Positions 63,679 through 64,000 of a stretch of 64,000 nucleotides of DNA are shown here, piece by piece. Every line of letters starts with the position of its first letter. Position 1 is the stretch's first letter. A program made the translations under genes and the position numbers. A model generated the notes under the pieces. The model was not told where the DNA came from, searched no databases, and was given only the letters and a program-made list of their open reading frames with translations. The stretch spans positions 310,001 through 374,000 of the forward strand of contig JAJPIF010000028.1 in NCBI GenBank assembly GCA_021324885.1, given 5' to 3'. This DNA is from Pseudomonadota bacterium (GTDB taxonomy: Bacteria; Desulfobacterota; Binatia; Binatales; Binataceae).

Positions 63679-64000
63679 TCCATCACGCCGGTAAACACAC
63701 GGGTCGCATGCTACGCGAGTTCCGAGCCCTTCAAGCTAATCGGATTCGCCCTAAGTCGCTAGTATCTACGTCGGTCTTACTTCTTCAAGCTTTATTAATC
63801 GATACAAGGCTAATCTTCAAAAAGTCCGAGTACAAGTCTTTTCTTGCTTTTGTGAACCGCAAATTTCGCGGAAATTGTTAATTCTTGAGGTTTTATTATC
63901 CGAAGGAGGACGTGCGCTGGTCTTGCGGCGGAGGCCGGCAACTTCCCAGTTGCCCGGATTGCGAAAGTAAGGGACCTGCTAACCCTGGGCCTTCTGGATA
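63679..64000. other. Gene-free right end with an AT-rich dyad and a possible start of a gene or structured leader
   Basis: 322 bp to the window edge. The first 220 bp are AT-rich, with the dyad AATTTC-GCG-GAAATT at 63862-63876, an operator-like site upstream of the divergent protease gene. GGAGGA (63905-63910) precedes a GTG at 63912 from which a frame stays open to the edge, but its composition is not convincing. CCGGCAACT (63934-63942) and AGTTGCCCGG (63947-63956) form a strong hairpin, so a structured leader RNA is also possible. Confidence 0.3.

Noticed and set aside
63615-63881. Open frame of 88 codons after the protease gene
   Set aside because: It starts inside the antisense of the signal peptide and crosses AT-rich non-coding sequence without any coding signal.

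Overview
The window reads as chromosomal DNA of a GC-rich (roughly 60%), Gram-negative-type bacterium: it has outer-membrane/periplasm-style genes (RlpA with a SPOR domain, lipoprotein-like leaders, a DUF1329 protein), dense gene packing, many GTG/TTG starts and 4-bp overlaps. Several luciferase-like (LLM) flavin oxidoreductases, two CaiB/BaiF CoA-transferases, a GMC oxidoreductase and a DUF1329 protein suggest an uncultivated soil or sediment lineage of the former Deltaproteobacteria (Binatota-like). That placement is inference from gene content only. No rRNA, tRNA, insertion sequence, prophage or CRISPR array was seen.

Layout. 0-3.5 kb: end of a sugar-nucleotide epimerase, then lepA-lepB and a coiled-coil protein. 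3.6-4.3 kb: an exported PLD-family nuclease on the minus strand. 4.3-12.9 kb: a complete pyrimidine operon (pyrR, a three-part pyrB fusion, pyrC, carA, carB). Its leader contains a recognisable PyrR-binding hairpin followed by an intrinsic terminator. The second gene fuses aspartate carbamoyltransferase to a PyrI-type zinc domain and then to a second PyrR-like domain, which I have not met before. 13.0-15.0 kb: an exported protein with ten tandem tryptophan-rich repeats and a long Gln/Ala coiled coil. 15.4-22.7 kb: recG, a Nudix hydrolase, a zinc metalloprotease with rlpA, dgt, a TPR protein and a small helical protein. 23-27.4 kb: a proteasome-like Ntn hydrolase, an LLM enzyme, a lone HerA-type ATPase and an envelope protein.

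27.5-34.6 kb: a bidirectional cluster (B12-type radical SAM protein, nucleotidyltransferase-like/CDP-alcohol phosphotransferase fusion, two HAD proteins, nucleotidyltransferase, ATP-grasp protein, class III aminotransferase). Together they could make and attach an aminated phospho-alcohol or cyclitol head group. 34.9-41.1 kb: CoA-transferases, a beta-lactamase-like esterase, GMC oxidoreductase and exonuclease III. 41.2-44.4 kb: a three-gene signalling unit of membrane FHA protein, zinc-ribbon membrane protein and a Ser/Thr kinase whose catalytic lysine appears moved into the glycine loop, as in WNK kinases.

44.5-48.6 kb: three LLM oxidoreductases around an acyl-CoA dehydrogenase remnant broken by a small local inversion. 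48.8-55.3 kb: one minus-strand operon pdhA-pdhB-pdhC-lpd-lipB-lipA, carrying the pyruvate dehydrogenase complex together with the enzymes that lipoylate it. 55.5-58.3 kb: rnhB, gntK and a beta-helix membrane protein. 58.5-63.7 kb: an SDR dehydrogenase, a DUF1329 protein and a secreted sedolisin protease.
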